Origin: Leifsonia aquatica H1aii
Lineage (GTDB): Bacteria; Actinomycetota; Actinomycetes; Actinomycetales; Microbacteriaceae
Length of the DNA stretch: 64,000 nucleotides
Reading direction: 5' to 3'
Assembly (NCBI RefSeq): GCF_000633535.1
Contig: NZ_AYMR01000008.1
Span: forward strand, 1-64,000
In this document: positions 24,182 through 32,638 of the stretch, one piece after another
How positions within the stretch are numbered: the first letter of the stretch is position 1
Layout of the letters: each line of letters opens with the position of its first letter
The notes under the pieces: generated by a model
Seen by the model: only the letters and a program-made list of their open reading frames with translations
The model's database searches: none
What the model was told of the DNA's origin: nothing
Translations under genes and position numbers: made by a program

Positions 24182-26011
24182 ATGACCAGCACCTCGTTCC
24201 CCCGCCTCTCCACTCCCGCCGGCCCCGTCCCGGCGGACGCCCCCGCCTGGAACCGCCAGCGCGGCTCGCAGATGCCCTCCCACCGCTACCGCGACGTCTT
24301 CTCCCGCGTCGACGTGCCTCTCGTGCAACGGGACTGGCCGACGCGGCGCCTCACCCACGCGCCGCTCTGGGTGCCTGTCGACCTGCGCGACGGCAATCAG
24401 GCCCTCGCCGAGCCGATGGACCCGGCCCGCAAGAAGCGGTTCTTCGAGCTGATGCTGGCGATGGGCTACAAGGAGATCGAGGTCGGCTACCCCTCGGCGT
24501 CGCAGACCGATTACGACTTCGTACGGCTGCTCGCCGAGACGGGCCTCGCACCGGAGGACGTGACCATCGTCGTGTTCACGGCGGCACGGCGCGACCTCAT
24601 CGAGCGCACCGTGGCGTCGGTGCGCGGACTCCGCAACCCGGTCGTCATCCATCTCTACACCGCGACCGCGCCGATCTGGCGGGATGTCGTGCTCGGTCAC
24701 GGCCGCGACGCCCTGACCGACCTGATCGTCGCCGGCGGCCGGGACGTGCTCGAGTTCTCCGCCGACCTCCCCGACGTGCGCTTCCAGTTCTCGCCCGAGG
24801 TGTTCACCCTCACCGAGCCGGACTACGCGCTGGAGGTCTGCGACGCGATGACCGAGCTGTGGGAGGCGAGCCCGGAGCGGCCCGTCATCCTGAACCTGCC
24901 CGCCACCGTCGAGATCGCGACCCCCAACGTGTACGCCGACCAGATCGAGTACATGCACACGAACCTCGCGCGGCGCGACGGCGTCATCCTCTCGGTGCAC
25001 CCGCACAACGATCGCGGCACCGGGGTGGCCTGCGCCGAGTTGGCGGTGCTTGCGGGGGCCCAGCGCGTCGAGGGCTGCCTGTTCGGCAACGGCGAGCGCA
25101 CCGGCAACGTCGACCTCGTGACGCTCGCCCTCAACTTGCACGCGCAGGGCGTGGACCCGATGATCGACTTCTCCGACATCGACGAGATCCGCCGCACGGT
25201 CGAGCACGCCAACCGGCTCGAGGTGCACCCCCGTCACCCGTATGTCGGCGACCTGGTGCACACCGCGTTCAGCGGCACCCACCAGGACGCGATCCGCAAA
25301 GGCTTCGCCGAGCACCGCGCCCGGGCCGCCGCCGAAGGGCGACCGGAGGCGGAGATCGACTGGCGCGTCCCGTACCTCCCGGTCGACCCGGCGGATCTCG
25401 GCCGCGGCTACGATGCCGTGATCCGCGTCAACTCGCAATCCGGCAAGGGCGGCATCGCCTTTCTGCTCGAGTCCGGCTACGGCATCGAGCTGCCCCGCCG
25501 GCTGCAGATCGACTTCGCCCGGCACGTCCAGCGCCACACCGACGCCAGTGGCGACGAAGCGACGCCCGAGCACCTGTGGACGCTGTTCCGTCAGACTTAC
25601 CTCGCCGCGGACGACGCGACGGTCGAACTGGTGGGCTGCTCCACCGTTGAGGGCGCCGGGCAGGCCCGCACGTCCGTGACCGTCCGCGTCCACGGGGACC
25701 TGCGCACCACCACGCATGACAGCGTCGGACCGATCGAGGCGCTGGCCGAGGCCCTCGCCGCCCACGGCCACCCCGTGGAGGTGCTGAGCCTGCACCAGAC
25801 GAGCATCGGTGCGGGCGCCGACAGCCAGGCGCTCACCCTGATCGAGTACCGAGACGGCGCCGCGATCCGCTGGGCCGCCGGGGAGGACCGGTCCGTGCTG
25901 ACGGCCGGGCTCGCGGCTCTGGTCGCGGCGGCGGCCGGCATGGCGAGGGCCGGCATGGCGAAGGCCGGCATGGCGAAGGATCGAGGCGCCGCTACGTCAC
26001 CGGCCGGATGA
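24182..26011 (+). CDS. leuA: 2-isopropylmalate synthase
   Basis: 609 aa, the length of the actinobacterial long form. It condenses acetyl-CoA with 2-oxoisovalerate, the first step of leucine synthesis. Visible: [15 protein letters not shown], the metal-binding [12 protein letters not shown] (Arg-Asp), [15 protein letters not shown], the HxH metal motif [11 protein letters not shown] and the glycine-rich [12 protein letters not shown]-terminal LeuA dimer domain (about 455-575) is the leucine feedback site. GAAGGA precedes the ATG. The tail carries three 15-bp repeats (25934-25978). The 3' end overlaps the antisense gene at 25992 by 20 bases. Confidence 0.96.
   Translation: MTSTSFPRLSTPAGPVPADAPAWNRQRGSQMPSHRYRDVFSRVDVPLVQRDWPTRRLTHAPLWVPVDLRDGNQALAEPMDPARKKRFFELMLAMGYKEIEVGYPSASQTDYDFVRLLAETGLAPEDVTIVVFTAARRDLIERTVASVRGLRNPVVIHLYTATAPIWRDVVLGHGRDALTDLIVAGGRDVLEFSADLPDVRFQFSPEVFTLTEPDYALEVCDAMTELWEASPERPVILNLPATVEIATPNVYADQIEYMHTNLARRDGVILSVHPHNDRGTGVACAELAVLAGAQRVEGCLFGNGERTGNVDLVTLALNLHAQGVDPMIDFSDIDEIRRTVEHANRLEVHPRHPYVGDLVHTAFSGTHQDAIRKGFAEHRARAAAEGRPEAEIDWRVPYLPVDPADLGRGYDAVIRVNSQSGKGGIAFLLESGYGIELPRRLQIDFARHVQRHTDASGDEATPEHLWTLFRQTYLAADDATVELVGCSTVEGAGQARTSVTVRVHGDLRTTTHDSVGPIEALAEALAAHGHPVEVLSLHQTSIGAGADSQALTLIEYRDGAAIRWAAGEDRSVLTAGLAALVAAAAGMARAGMAKAGMAKDRGAATSPAG
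25934..25978 (+). repeat. Three 15-bp tandem repeats in the leuA tail
   Basis: GCCGGCATGGCGARG is repeated three times (25934, 25949, 25964). It encodes [15 protein letters not shown] just before the leuA stop, beyond the regulatory domain. It probably arose by slippage, and copy number may vary between strains. Confidence 0.75.
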
Positions 26012-26285
26012 GTGGGACCGGGTCGGCACGGTAGCCGCGGGTCGCCTCTTCGTAGGTGGTGTGCCTGCGCTTCGGCTGCGAATCCGCGGGAGGCGGAACA
26101 GGAGTGTGGCTGAGCGCGTGGAGCACCAGCTGTTCGACCAGCTGGGCAGCGGTCGAGTTCCGGTTCTGCGCGATGCGGAGCAGCGCTGCGTACTGGGGTT
26201 CGCCGAGGTGGATGCGCAGCGGGATGCCCCCGGGCGCGTGGCCGGGACCGAGCGTGGTGGGGCCCGTGATGTCTGCTTCGGTCAT
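25992..26285 (-). CDS. Small protein with ribbon-helix-helix-like segment
   Basis: 97 aa. The centre (about 20-58) reads [20 protein letters not shown] then [20 protein letters not shown]: a strand followed by two helices as in Arc/CopG-type DNA-binding proteins. The flanks are Pro-rich. No partner toxin is adjacent. The gene is convergent with leuA and overlaps its 3' end by 20 bases. The family call is a pattern judgement. The 245-base space upstream (26286-26530) has an AT-rich patch (26327-26352) that may hold its promoter and is otherwise empty. Confidence 0.6.
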   Translation of the reverse strand: MTEADITGPTTLGPGHAPGGIPLRIHLGEPQYAALLRIAQNRNSTAAQLVEQLVLHALSHTPVPPPADSQPKRRHTTYEEATRGYRADPVPLIRPVT

Positions 26286-26530
26286 CCTCGGATCATGCGC
26301 CCGGTGACCAGTGTGCGTCGAGTGACGGTTTATATGCCTTAACTAGCTAATCGACCGTTGCCGCGAGACGGTCCGTGGGTGGATGATGCAGCCCTGCGGC
26401 GCAGAAGATCGATGCCGGCCGTCTCCGCCTCGTCGATCGGCGGGACCGGTGTCATGTCGGCCGACCACAGGGGGTGGCCGGCCGGCACCTGCGGCGCGGC
26501 CTCCCGGGTGGCCGGCGGATCACACGACGG

Positions 26531-26869
26531 TCAGTCCGTCGGCGCGATGACGAGGCTCCGGATCAGCCCGTCGCGGAGCCCGAAGGTCATCGGGCCGGTG
26601 CCGTTGTAGCCGTCGCCGGTCACGGTCAGGTCGACGATCACCGTGTCCTCCGCCGCCCGCCGCCAGCCCACCACCTCGAAGCGGCTGTGCACGCCGATGT
26701 TGTCCGTGCGATCCCACGACCGCACGCCCTCGTGGCCGTGGAACACACGGCCCCAGTCGTTCAGCTCGGCGTCGGCGGTGAACGCGGCCGCGAAGGCGTC
26801 GGAGTCGCCGTCGTTGGTGGCGCGGACGAACTCCGCGATCGGGGCGGGCAGCTGCTTGTCGGTGATGAT
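26531..26869 (-). CDS. SnoaL-like/NTF2-fold protein, start codon unclear
   Basis: About 111 aa. PIAEFVRATNDGDSDAFAAA, FTADAELNDWGRVFHGHEGV, and the beta strands EVVGWRRAAEDTVIVDLTVT and GLIRSLVIAPTD give the SnoaL-like (NTF2) cone fold typical of small isomerases and unassigned enzymes. A good ribosome site (GAAGGAG, complement of 26871-26877) is followed at once by ATC ATC ACC. There is no ATG, GTG or TTG in frame at normal spacing; the nearest is a GTG 31 codons upstream. A TACGAT box upstream argues against that longer start. Either an ATC start or a sequence error is likely. Confidence 0.6.
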   Translation of the reverse strand: MITDKQLPAPIAEFVRATNDGDSDAFAAAFTADAELNDWGRVFHGHEGVRSWDRTDNIGVHSRFEVVGWRRAAEDTVIVDLTVTGDGYNGTGPMTFGLRDGLIRSLVIAPTD

Positions 26870-27061
26870 GCTCCTTCGGTTCGAGGCCGTCGATCGCTCC
26901 GATCGTAGCGGCGGCTCCCTCCTCCCGCCCCCGCCGTTCGTGGTGTGCACGCGCCCGATATCCGTACTCGCCCGGATGGTGCGGCGCACCCTCCCGGTCG
27001 TAACGTGTGCCCCGTCAACGCCGACGACCGCCGACGCTGCATTCCCGGAATGGAGCTGGAC

Positions 27062-28231
27062 ATGGGCTGGACCACACGCAACCTCACCCGCGAGTTCGGA
27101 GCGCCCCGCGCGTTCTCCGCACCCGCCGCCTACCTGTTCGCCGCCGAGCGTACCCGGCACGTCATCTACCGTGAGCTCGGCGACGGCTCCGGGACCACGG
27201 GGCACCTCATCGAGCTCTACTGCGGCGCCGATGATGTCTGGCACGCGAAGGACATCACCGACGAGGCCGGCGCGCCCACGGCGACCACCGACCCGTCCGC
27301 CTATGTCTTCGACAGCGAAGGCAGTCAGCACGTCGTCTTCCTCAGCGGGGACGACGGTCGCATCCACGAGCTCTACCAATCCGACGGCTGGCACCACACC
27401 GACCTGATGGACGCGTCCGCGACCGTCGTGCGCGCGACCGACGCTCCCCAGGGCTGGGCGTCGTCCCACTACGGCACGCAGCACGTGGTGTTCCGCGACC
27501 TGTACCGCGCCGTGCACCTGTTGAGCCGGGGCACGGGCGAGGACGCCTCCTGGGTGCAGCGCACCCTCACCGCCGCCACGGGTCCGCATGCGGCCACCGC
27601 GCCCGCCGGGTACGCCTTCGATGCCGCGCAGACGCAGCACATCACGCTGGTCGGCGACGATCAGCTCTTCTACGAGTACGTCATGACGAACGGGACCTGG
27701 GGCGCGCCGCACGACCTCGGCGTGAACGTGGGAGCCTCGCACGACACGCTGCCGCATCCCACCGGCTACGCGTTCGCTGGCGACGGCAGCCGGCACCTGC
27801 CCTGGCAAGGGCAGGACCGGGACATCCACGAACTGTCGTTCGCCGCCGGTTCCTGGACGCGCGTCGACCTGACCAGCGAGCTGGGCGCGCCGCAGCCGCG
27901 GGAAGGCCTCGCTCCGGCCGGCTACGCGTTCGAATCGAACCCGGCCGTCCCGATCGGCACCCGCCACGTGATCCACACGGGGAGCGACGGACTCGTCCAC
28001 GAGTTCTGGAACGACCCTTCCGGCTGGCACGCCGACCCGCTGACCGGCGGCGAGGGATCCTTCCCCGCCGCGTCGGCGCCCGCCGCGTTCGCCGACCCCG
28101 CCTCCGCGACGCAGAACGTCTTCTACGTCTCCGACGCGAACGAGGTCATCGAGCTGCGCTACTCCCCCGGCCGGTTCACGCGCCCGGCGCACCTGGCGAG
28201 CGGTCACACACGCATCCACGAGGCGCTCTGA
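27062..28231 (+). CDS. Propeller-lectin-like repeat protein
   Basis: 389 aa from ATG 27062, seven bases after GGAG (an ATG at 27050 is in frame too). About seven repeats of some 50 residues, each with a Pro-x-x-Tyr-x-Phe start, then TQHVVF- or TRHVIY-like strand and xIHELY/LIELY, then a Trp: for example YVFDSEGSQHVVFLSGDDGR, RIHELYQSDGWH, YAFDAAQTQHITLVGDDQLF, HLPWQGQDRDIHELSFAAGS. This fits the PVL/fucose-lectin type beta-propellers. There is no signal peptide, so it is cytoplasmic or released non-classically. Ligand unknown. It is divergent from the SnoaL-like gene. Confidence 0.7.
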   Translation: MGWTTRNLTREFGAPRAFSAPAAYLFAAERTRHVIYRELGDGSGTTGHLIELYCGADDVWHAKDITDEAGAPTATTDPSAYVFDSEGSQHVVFLSGDDGRIHELYQSDGWHHTDLMDASATVVRATDAPQGWASSHYGTQHVVFRDLYRAVHLLSRGTGEDASWVQRTLTAATGPHAATAPAGYAFDAAQTQHITLVGDDQLFYEYVMTNGTWGAPHDLGVNVGASHDTLPHPTGYAFAGDGSRHLPWQGQDRDIHELSFAAGSWTRVDLTSELGAPQPREGLAPAGYAFESNPAVPIGTRHVIHTGSDGLVHEFWNDPSGWHADPLTGGEGSFPAASAPAAFADPASATQNVFYVSDANEVIELRYSPGRFTRPAHLASGHTRIHEAL

Positions 28232-28253
28232 GGCGGGGCCATCATCCACTTGG

Positions 28254-28295
28254 CACGACACGCCGTCCGGGCAGGAGCGCCGACGGCGTGTCGTG
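28254..28295. terminator. Bidirectional terminator between convergent genes
   Basis: Perfect 14-bp arms CACGACACGCCGTC (28254-28267) and GACGGCGTGTCGTG (28282-28295), extended by a further TTG/CAA pair outside one mismatch. It lies between the convergent stops at 28231 (+) and 28339 (-), the expected place for a shared terminator. Confidence 0.65.
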
Positions 28296-28338
28296 ACAAG
28301 CGGTCGCGTTCCGGCGGCGCCGCCGCCGGGCCGCCTGA

Positions 28339-28863
28339 CTACTTCTTCTTGTCACCCTTCTTGTCGTCGATGATCCCGCCGATGAGGCCGCCGATCTGAC
28401 CGCCGAGCACTCCCCCGGCCGGGCCGCCGAGGAGCGCACCGAGCCCCGCGCCGATCCCTGCGAGGGCGCCTCCGTAGCTCACCCGGTAGACCACGACGGT
28501 CGGCGCACCCCCGTCGTCACCCGGATCGACCTCGAAAGCGCCGAGGGTCGCGCCCGCGACCACGAGCGCGATCGGCGACGTGGCGAGGTTCGCGGCCATC
28601 CGGTCGTGGATCTCCCGCGCGTGGAAATAGGCACGCGTGACGTCCCCCTTGTCGTGGCTCGCCTCCATCACGTGCCGATAGAGCTGGACCAGGGTCTCGA
28701 TCTCCTCGGCCGTGATCAGCCCCGCCTCGTGCAGCCGCCGGAGCACTTCCGTCTGCTCCGCGACGAAATCGCCCTTGCTCGCCTCGATGATCCGGCGCGT
28801 CTCGGCTCTCGCCGCCCGCATCCCGTCCGTCATCCCGATCACAGTGTGCGCTGTCATGTCCAT
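28339..28863 (-). CDS. Glycine-zipper hypothetical protein
   Basis: 174 aa with GGAGG six bases before the ATG at 28863. The N-terminal two thirds are helical and charged (RRIIEASKGDFVAEQTEVLR, ETLVQLYRHVMEASHDKGDV). A short strand segment follows (APTVVVYRVSYGG). The C-terminus is a glycine zipper, GIGAGLGALLGGPAGGVLGG, ending in a Lys-rich tail (DDKKGDKKK). Glycine zippers pack in membranes or pores. No signal peptide was seen. The family was not recognised. It stands alone, facing the lectin-like gene. Confidence 0.65.
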   Translation of the reverse strand: MDMTAHTVIGMTDGMRAARAETRRIIEASKGDFVAEQTEVLRRLHEAGLITAEEIETLVQLYRHVMEASHDKGDVTRAYFHAREIHDRMAANLATSPIALVVAGATLGAFEVDPGDDGGAPTVVVYRVSYGGALAGIGAGLGALLGGPAGGVLGGQIGGLIGGIIDDKKGDKKK

Positions 28864-28984
28864 CGTCCGCCTCCTCGATGAGTGTGTTCCGTCTGATGGC
28901 GGCCACAGTCAAGCACTCCGGAGGTGGGATGGGGATGGGGGTGCGCACGGTTTCGAAGTGCGCACGGTTGCGCAGTGCGTGGGG

Positions 28985-29743
28985 CTATGCGGCGCCCGCC
29001 AGGTGGACGATTCCGTTCACCAGGGCGACGGCGGCGCCGGCGAAAGCGATCACGATCACGGCGATGCGCGCCCAACGGACCGCGAGACGGCGGGCGGCGA
29101 CGGTGCCGACGGCCACGCCCGCGACCAGGGAGACGACTGCGCCTCCCCATCCGACGGCTCCGAGGTCCGGCAGCGCTCCCGGGGCGATGACGAGTTTCGC
29201 GATCACGGAGGCGAGGCCGACCGTGGCGAAGTACGGCTGGAGGGTGGCCGCGAACGAGCGGTGCGGCCACCTGCTCAGGATGCCGTAGGCGCTGACGGCC
29301 GGGCCACCGACACCGGCGGCCGCGTTCATCAGCCCCGACACGAACCCCGCCGCGAGGCGGGGCGCGGGTCCGCTGACCGTGACGGGAAGGCGCGCCATCA
29401 GGAGGGACGCCGTGAGCGAGAGGATCAGCACGCCCCCGATCACCGTCTCCAGCACGGCGGGGTCCACGCGCGTCGCGAGCAACGCACCGGGGACCACTCC
29501 CACCACCGCCGCGGACGCGAGCCAGGCGTAGGCCCGCGGATCGACGTCCCGCCACACCGAGACCAGGACGATCGTCGCGGAGACGATGCTCGCGAGGTTC
29601 ACCAGCATCACCCCGTCGAACGGCCCGAGCAGCAGGACGAGGAACGGGGACACGACGAGTGCGAAGCCCATCCCCGTGACCCGTTGCGCCACCGCACCGA
29701 CGAACATCGCACCGCAGACGACGAGGATCTCCGCCGTCGTCAT
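28985..29743 (-). CDS. TauE/SafE-family (DUF81) membrane transporter
   Basis: 252 aa from ATG 29743, overlapping the nucleoside hydrolase stop by four bases. Eight or so TM helices with the two-half TauE pattern: VAQRVTGMGFALVVSPFLVL in the first half and SGLMNAAAGVGGPAVSAYGI in the second. The family exports or imports small anions such as sulphite or sulphoacetate. In this operon it may export a purine or pyrimidine base, which is inference. Last of seven overlapping genes starting at 35973. Confidence 0.87.
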   Translation of the reverse strand: MTTAEILVVCGAMFVGAVAQRVTGMGFALVVSPFLVLLLGPFDGVMLVNLASIVSATIVLVSVWRDVDPRAYAWLASAAVVGVVPGALLATRVDPAVLETVIGGVLILSLTASLLMARLPVTVSGPAPRLAAGFVSGLMNAAAGVGGPAVSAYGILSRWPHRSFAATLQPYFATVGLASVIAKLVIAPGALPDLGAVGWGGAVVSLVAGVAVGTVAARRLAVRWARIAVIVIAFAGAAVALVNGIVHLAGAA

Positions 29744-30801
29744 GCGGACGACGCGGCGGACGACGCCATGGCGATGTCGACTCGCTGGGATCGGCCCGCG
29801 TACGCGTCGATCAGGAGGTCGACCAGCCGGCGGTTGTCGACCCGCGTCGCGACTCGGATCGGACGCACCGGGTGCGGGATCCGCAGACCGACGTGGAGGC
29901 GCAGATTGTCCTCTGTCCACCACACCGCGCGGCCGCGGGTCAGCGATCCGGAGAGCTCGACGTCGACGATCCGCTCCTCGTACTCGACCAGATCCGGCTC
30001 GATCAGGAGGGCGACCGTCAGCGGATCGTGCAGCAGGCAGCCATCGATGCGCCGCCACGCGGCGGCGTAGTCGATCCAGGGGCGGGTCGTCTCGAGCACG
30101 TACTCCGCCACCGGCCCCCGGACGCCCCGCAGACGATCGAGGTCGGCGTGGGTGAACAGCGTCTGGGATGTCGTGTCCAGCGGCACCAGGGTGATCGGCG
30201 CGCCGCTGGCGAGCACGAGGTGAGCGGCCTCCGGATCGATACCGAAGTTCAGCTCCTGGAGGAACCCGGGAACATCGAACGCTCCGCCCATGATCACGAG
30301 CTCACGGACGAGTTCCGGGAGCCGAGGCTCGAGTTCGAGGGCCATCGCGATGTTGGTCAGCGGACCGATGGCGACGATGGTGTACTCGCCGGGCGCCGCC
30401 CGGAGCAGCTCGACGATGCGCACGGCGGCATCGGGCAGCCCCGGCTCGGCTCGGCCCGGACGGCGCACGGTGCTCCACGCGTCGACCACGTCGGGTCGCG
30501 ACTCGTTCGCGTCCTGTCGGTCCCGCCACCGGTTCGGCGGCTCGACGAGTGCCCTCTCGGCGCCCGCGTGGACGGGGACCTCCAGACCGAGCCGGGTGAC
30601 GAAGTCCCGTGCGACCGCGAACCCGACATCGCGATGCGTGTTGCCCGACACCACTGTGATCGCGTCGAGGGAGAACAGATCGGGGCGCGCGGCGGCGAGG
30701 GCGAGAGCGAGACCGTCGTCCACATCGGCGGCGGGCATGCCGTTGCCGGGGTCGCAGTCGATGATCAACCGCCGGATCTCCCGAGGCGGCCGGCCGCTCA
30801 T
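29740..30801 (-). CDS. Inosine/uridine-preferring nucleoside hydrolase
   Basis: 353 aa from ATG 30801, overlapping the permease stop by four bases. The N-terminal calcium site is recognisable, RLIIDCDPGNGMPAADVDDG, where the usual DPGxDD has an insertion: the usual Asp pair comes as DVDDG, a variant. Then VSGNTHRDVGFA, ELVIMGGAFDVPGFLQELNF, GIDPEAAHLVL, LVPLDTTSQTLF and DGCLLHDPLTVALL (catalytic His). It hydrolyses nucleosides to ribose and base. The ribokinase-like gene at the head of the operon would take the ribose. Confidence 0.9.
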   Translation of the reverse strand: MSGRPPREIRRLIIDCDPGNGMPAADVDDGLALALAAARPDLFSLDAITVVSGNTHRDVGFAVARDFVTRLGLEVPVHAGAERALVEPPNRWRDRQDANESRPDVVDAWSTVRRPGRAEPGLPDAAVRIVELLRAAPGEYTIVAIGPLTNIAMALELEPRLPELVRELVIMGGAFDVPGFLQELNFGIDPEAAHLVLASGAPITLVPLDTTSQTLFTHADLDRLRGVRGPVAEYVLETTRPWIDYAAAWRRIDGCLLHDPLTVALLIEPDLVEYEERIVDVELSGSLTRGRAVWWTEDNLRLHVGLRIPHPVRPIRVATRVDNRRLVDLLIDAYAGRSQRVDIAMASSAASSA

Positions 30802-31652
30802 TCCTTGCTCCCCGACGAGGCGAGGGAACCGGTGAACTGGCGTTGGAAGACCAGCAGCAGCACGAGCGGCACGGCCGCCGTGAGGATCGCCGCCGCGAAC
30901 ATCTGTCCGAAGTCCACACCCGACTCCTGGGCGAAGTCGGCGATGGCGACCGGCGCGACCCGCGAGTCGGGCGACGGTGCGATCAGGAGCGGCCAGAGGA
31001 ACGATTGCCACTGGAACACGAACAGGATGAGACCGGCACCGACGAGAGACGCTCGCGAGAGCGGCAGGTAGATCCGTCGGTAGATGCCGAACCAGCTGAG
31101 CCCGTCCATCCGCGCCGCCTCCGCGAGGGAGTAGGGGATGTTGAGGAAGAACTGTCGCAGTAGGAAGATCGACAGCCCGTTCCCGATCGCGGGGAGCACC
31201 AGTCCGACCAGAGTGTTCTGCAGGTTCCAGTCGCGGAAGGTGTTGGCGAGCGGGATGGCGATCGCTTCGAACGGCACGAGGAAGCTGACCACCATGACGG
31301 CGAAGACCGCGCTGCGGCCCGGGAAGTCGAGCACAGCGAGGGCGAAGGCCGCGAGGGACGACACCACCAGCCCGAGCACGACGCTGAAGAACGCGACGAT
31401 GACCGAGTTGATGAGCGAGCGGGTGAAATCGCTGTCGAGGACCGCCGCGTAGTTGTCCAGCGAGACGCTCGACGGCCAGATGGTCGCCAGGCTGAACGGC
31501 GACAGGTGCGCGAAGATCTCGCTGCTCGGCCGGAGCGAGGAGATCAGCGCCCAGAGCAGGGGCAGGATGGACAGGACCGCGACGGGGACGGCGATGAGGA
31601 GGGCGAGGCGGCCCGAACGCCGCTGGCGCGGAGTGGCGATGGTGTCGGACAT
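30798..31652 (-). CDS. ABC transporter permease (MalG type), nucleoside/ribose operon
   Basis: 284 aa from ATG 31652, one base after the previous stop codon. Six TM helices. EAA loop SLAEAARMDGLSWFGIYRRI followed by YLPLSRASLV. It pairs with the permease at 31654. The operon has no ATPase. The context (nucleoside hydrolase, ribokinase-like enzyme) suggests a nucleoside or ribosyl compound as substrate. Confidence 0.9.
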   Translation of the reverse strand: MSDTIATPRQRRSGRLALLIAVPVAVLSILPLLWALISSLRPSSEIFAHLSPFSLATIWPSSVSLDNYAAVLDSDFTRSLINSVIVAFFSVVLGLVVSSLAAFALAVLDFPGRSAVFAVMVVSFLVPFEAIAIPLANTFRDWNLQNTLVGLVLPAIGNGLSIFLLRQFFLNIPYSLAEAARMDGLSWFGIYRRIYLPLSRASLVGAGLILFVFQWQSFLWPLLIAPSPDSRVAPVAIADFAQESGVDFGQMFAAAILTAAVPLVLLLVFQRQFTGSLASSGSKE

Positions 31653-31653
31653 G

Positions 31654-32571
31654 TCAGTCCTTTCCGGGGAGCAGGCGGAACTGGACGCCGACGACGCAGA
31701 CAACGATCAACACGAGGACGATGGTCGCGGCCGCTGCTCCGGCGGGATCGGCGAGCGTGTAGGCACGCTCGAAGATGAAGTTCATGATGAGGTTCGTCGA
31801 CCCTTGAGGACCGCCCTGGGTGAGGATGCGCACCGGGGCGAACACCAGGAAATTCGCCACGGTGTCGGCCACCAGGACGAACAGGAGCGGTCGGCGCAGG
31901 CCGGGCAGCGTGATGTACAGGAACTGCTGCCAGCCTCCGGCGCCGTCGAGCTCTGCCGCCTCGTAGAGACTGGCCGGAATGTCCTTGATCCCGGCGACGA
32001 GGAACGTCATCCAGTAGCCGACGCCGACCCAGGTGCAGATGATCATGATCGACAGCAGGGCGGTGTCCGGACTCACGAGCCACGGCACGGGTGCGATGCC
32101 GAGGCTCTCCAGGATCCCGTTGAGCGGGCCGTCCGGCCGGAACAGCACCCCCCAGACGATGGCGGAGACGATCTGCGGCACGGCGATCGGGAGCAGGATG
32201 AGCGTGCGCCAGATCCCGACGCCGGGAACCCGCTTGGTCAGCACCACGGCGAGCCAGAGCGCGAGCGCGATCTGGATCGGGTTGATGATGATCGCGAACA
32301 GCAGCGTCACCTTGAGGGCGTTGACGAAAGCCGGGTCGGTGAACACGTAACCGAAGTTCGCGAAGGTGAACGACCCCACCCGGTTCGTGAGGGAGGTGCC
32401 GACGGCCTGGACGGTCGGGATGATGCGGAGGATGAGCAGCCCGATGATCGCGGGGAGCAGGAAGGCGGCGGCGGTGAGCCACACCCGCACGCGGGCGGCC
32501 CGGCGGGAGCGGGCGCGGGAAGGGGATGCGGCGGCGTTCCGGGCGCGCGGCATCGCAGAAGTCTGAGACAC
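31654..32571 (-). CDS. ABC transporter permease (MalF type), nucleoside/ribose operon
   Basis: 305 aa. Six TM helices: TM1 is AAFLLPAIIGLLILRIIPTV. EAA loop ASLYEAAELDGAGGWQQFLY followed by ITLPGLRRPL. A basic Arg/Ala-rich N-terminal tail (about 1-28) lies in the cytoplasm. It follows the binding-protein gene by 67 bases and is adjacent to the second permease. Confidence 0.9.
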   Translation of the reverse strand: MSQTSAMPRARNAAASPSRARSRRAARVRVWLTAAAFLLPAIIGLLILRIIPTVQAVGTSLTNRVGSFTFANFGYVFTDPAFVNALKVTLLFAIIINPIQIALALWLAVVLTKRVPGVGIWRTLILLPIAVPQIVSAIVWGVLFRPDGPLNGILESLGIAPVPWLVSPDTALLSIMIICTWVGVGYWMTFLVAGIKDIPASLYEAAELDGAGGWQQFLYITLPGLRRPLLFVLVADTVANFLVFAPVRILTQGGPQGSTNLIMNFIFERAYTLADPAGAAAATIVLVLIVVCVVGVQFRLLPGKD

Positions 32572-32638
32572 GATTGTCCTTAGGGGGAGGCCAGGGTGAC
32601 GCTGCGGGGCCGGCGGACGTCGCCGGCCCCGCGCGCTG

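Noticed and set aside
28864-28984. A hairpin terminator built from the two GTGCGCACGG repeats near 28941 and 28958
   Set aside because: The two copies are direct repeats and no stable stem with a following T-run was seen.
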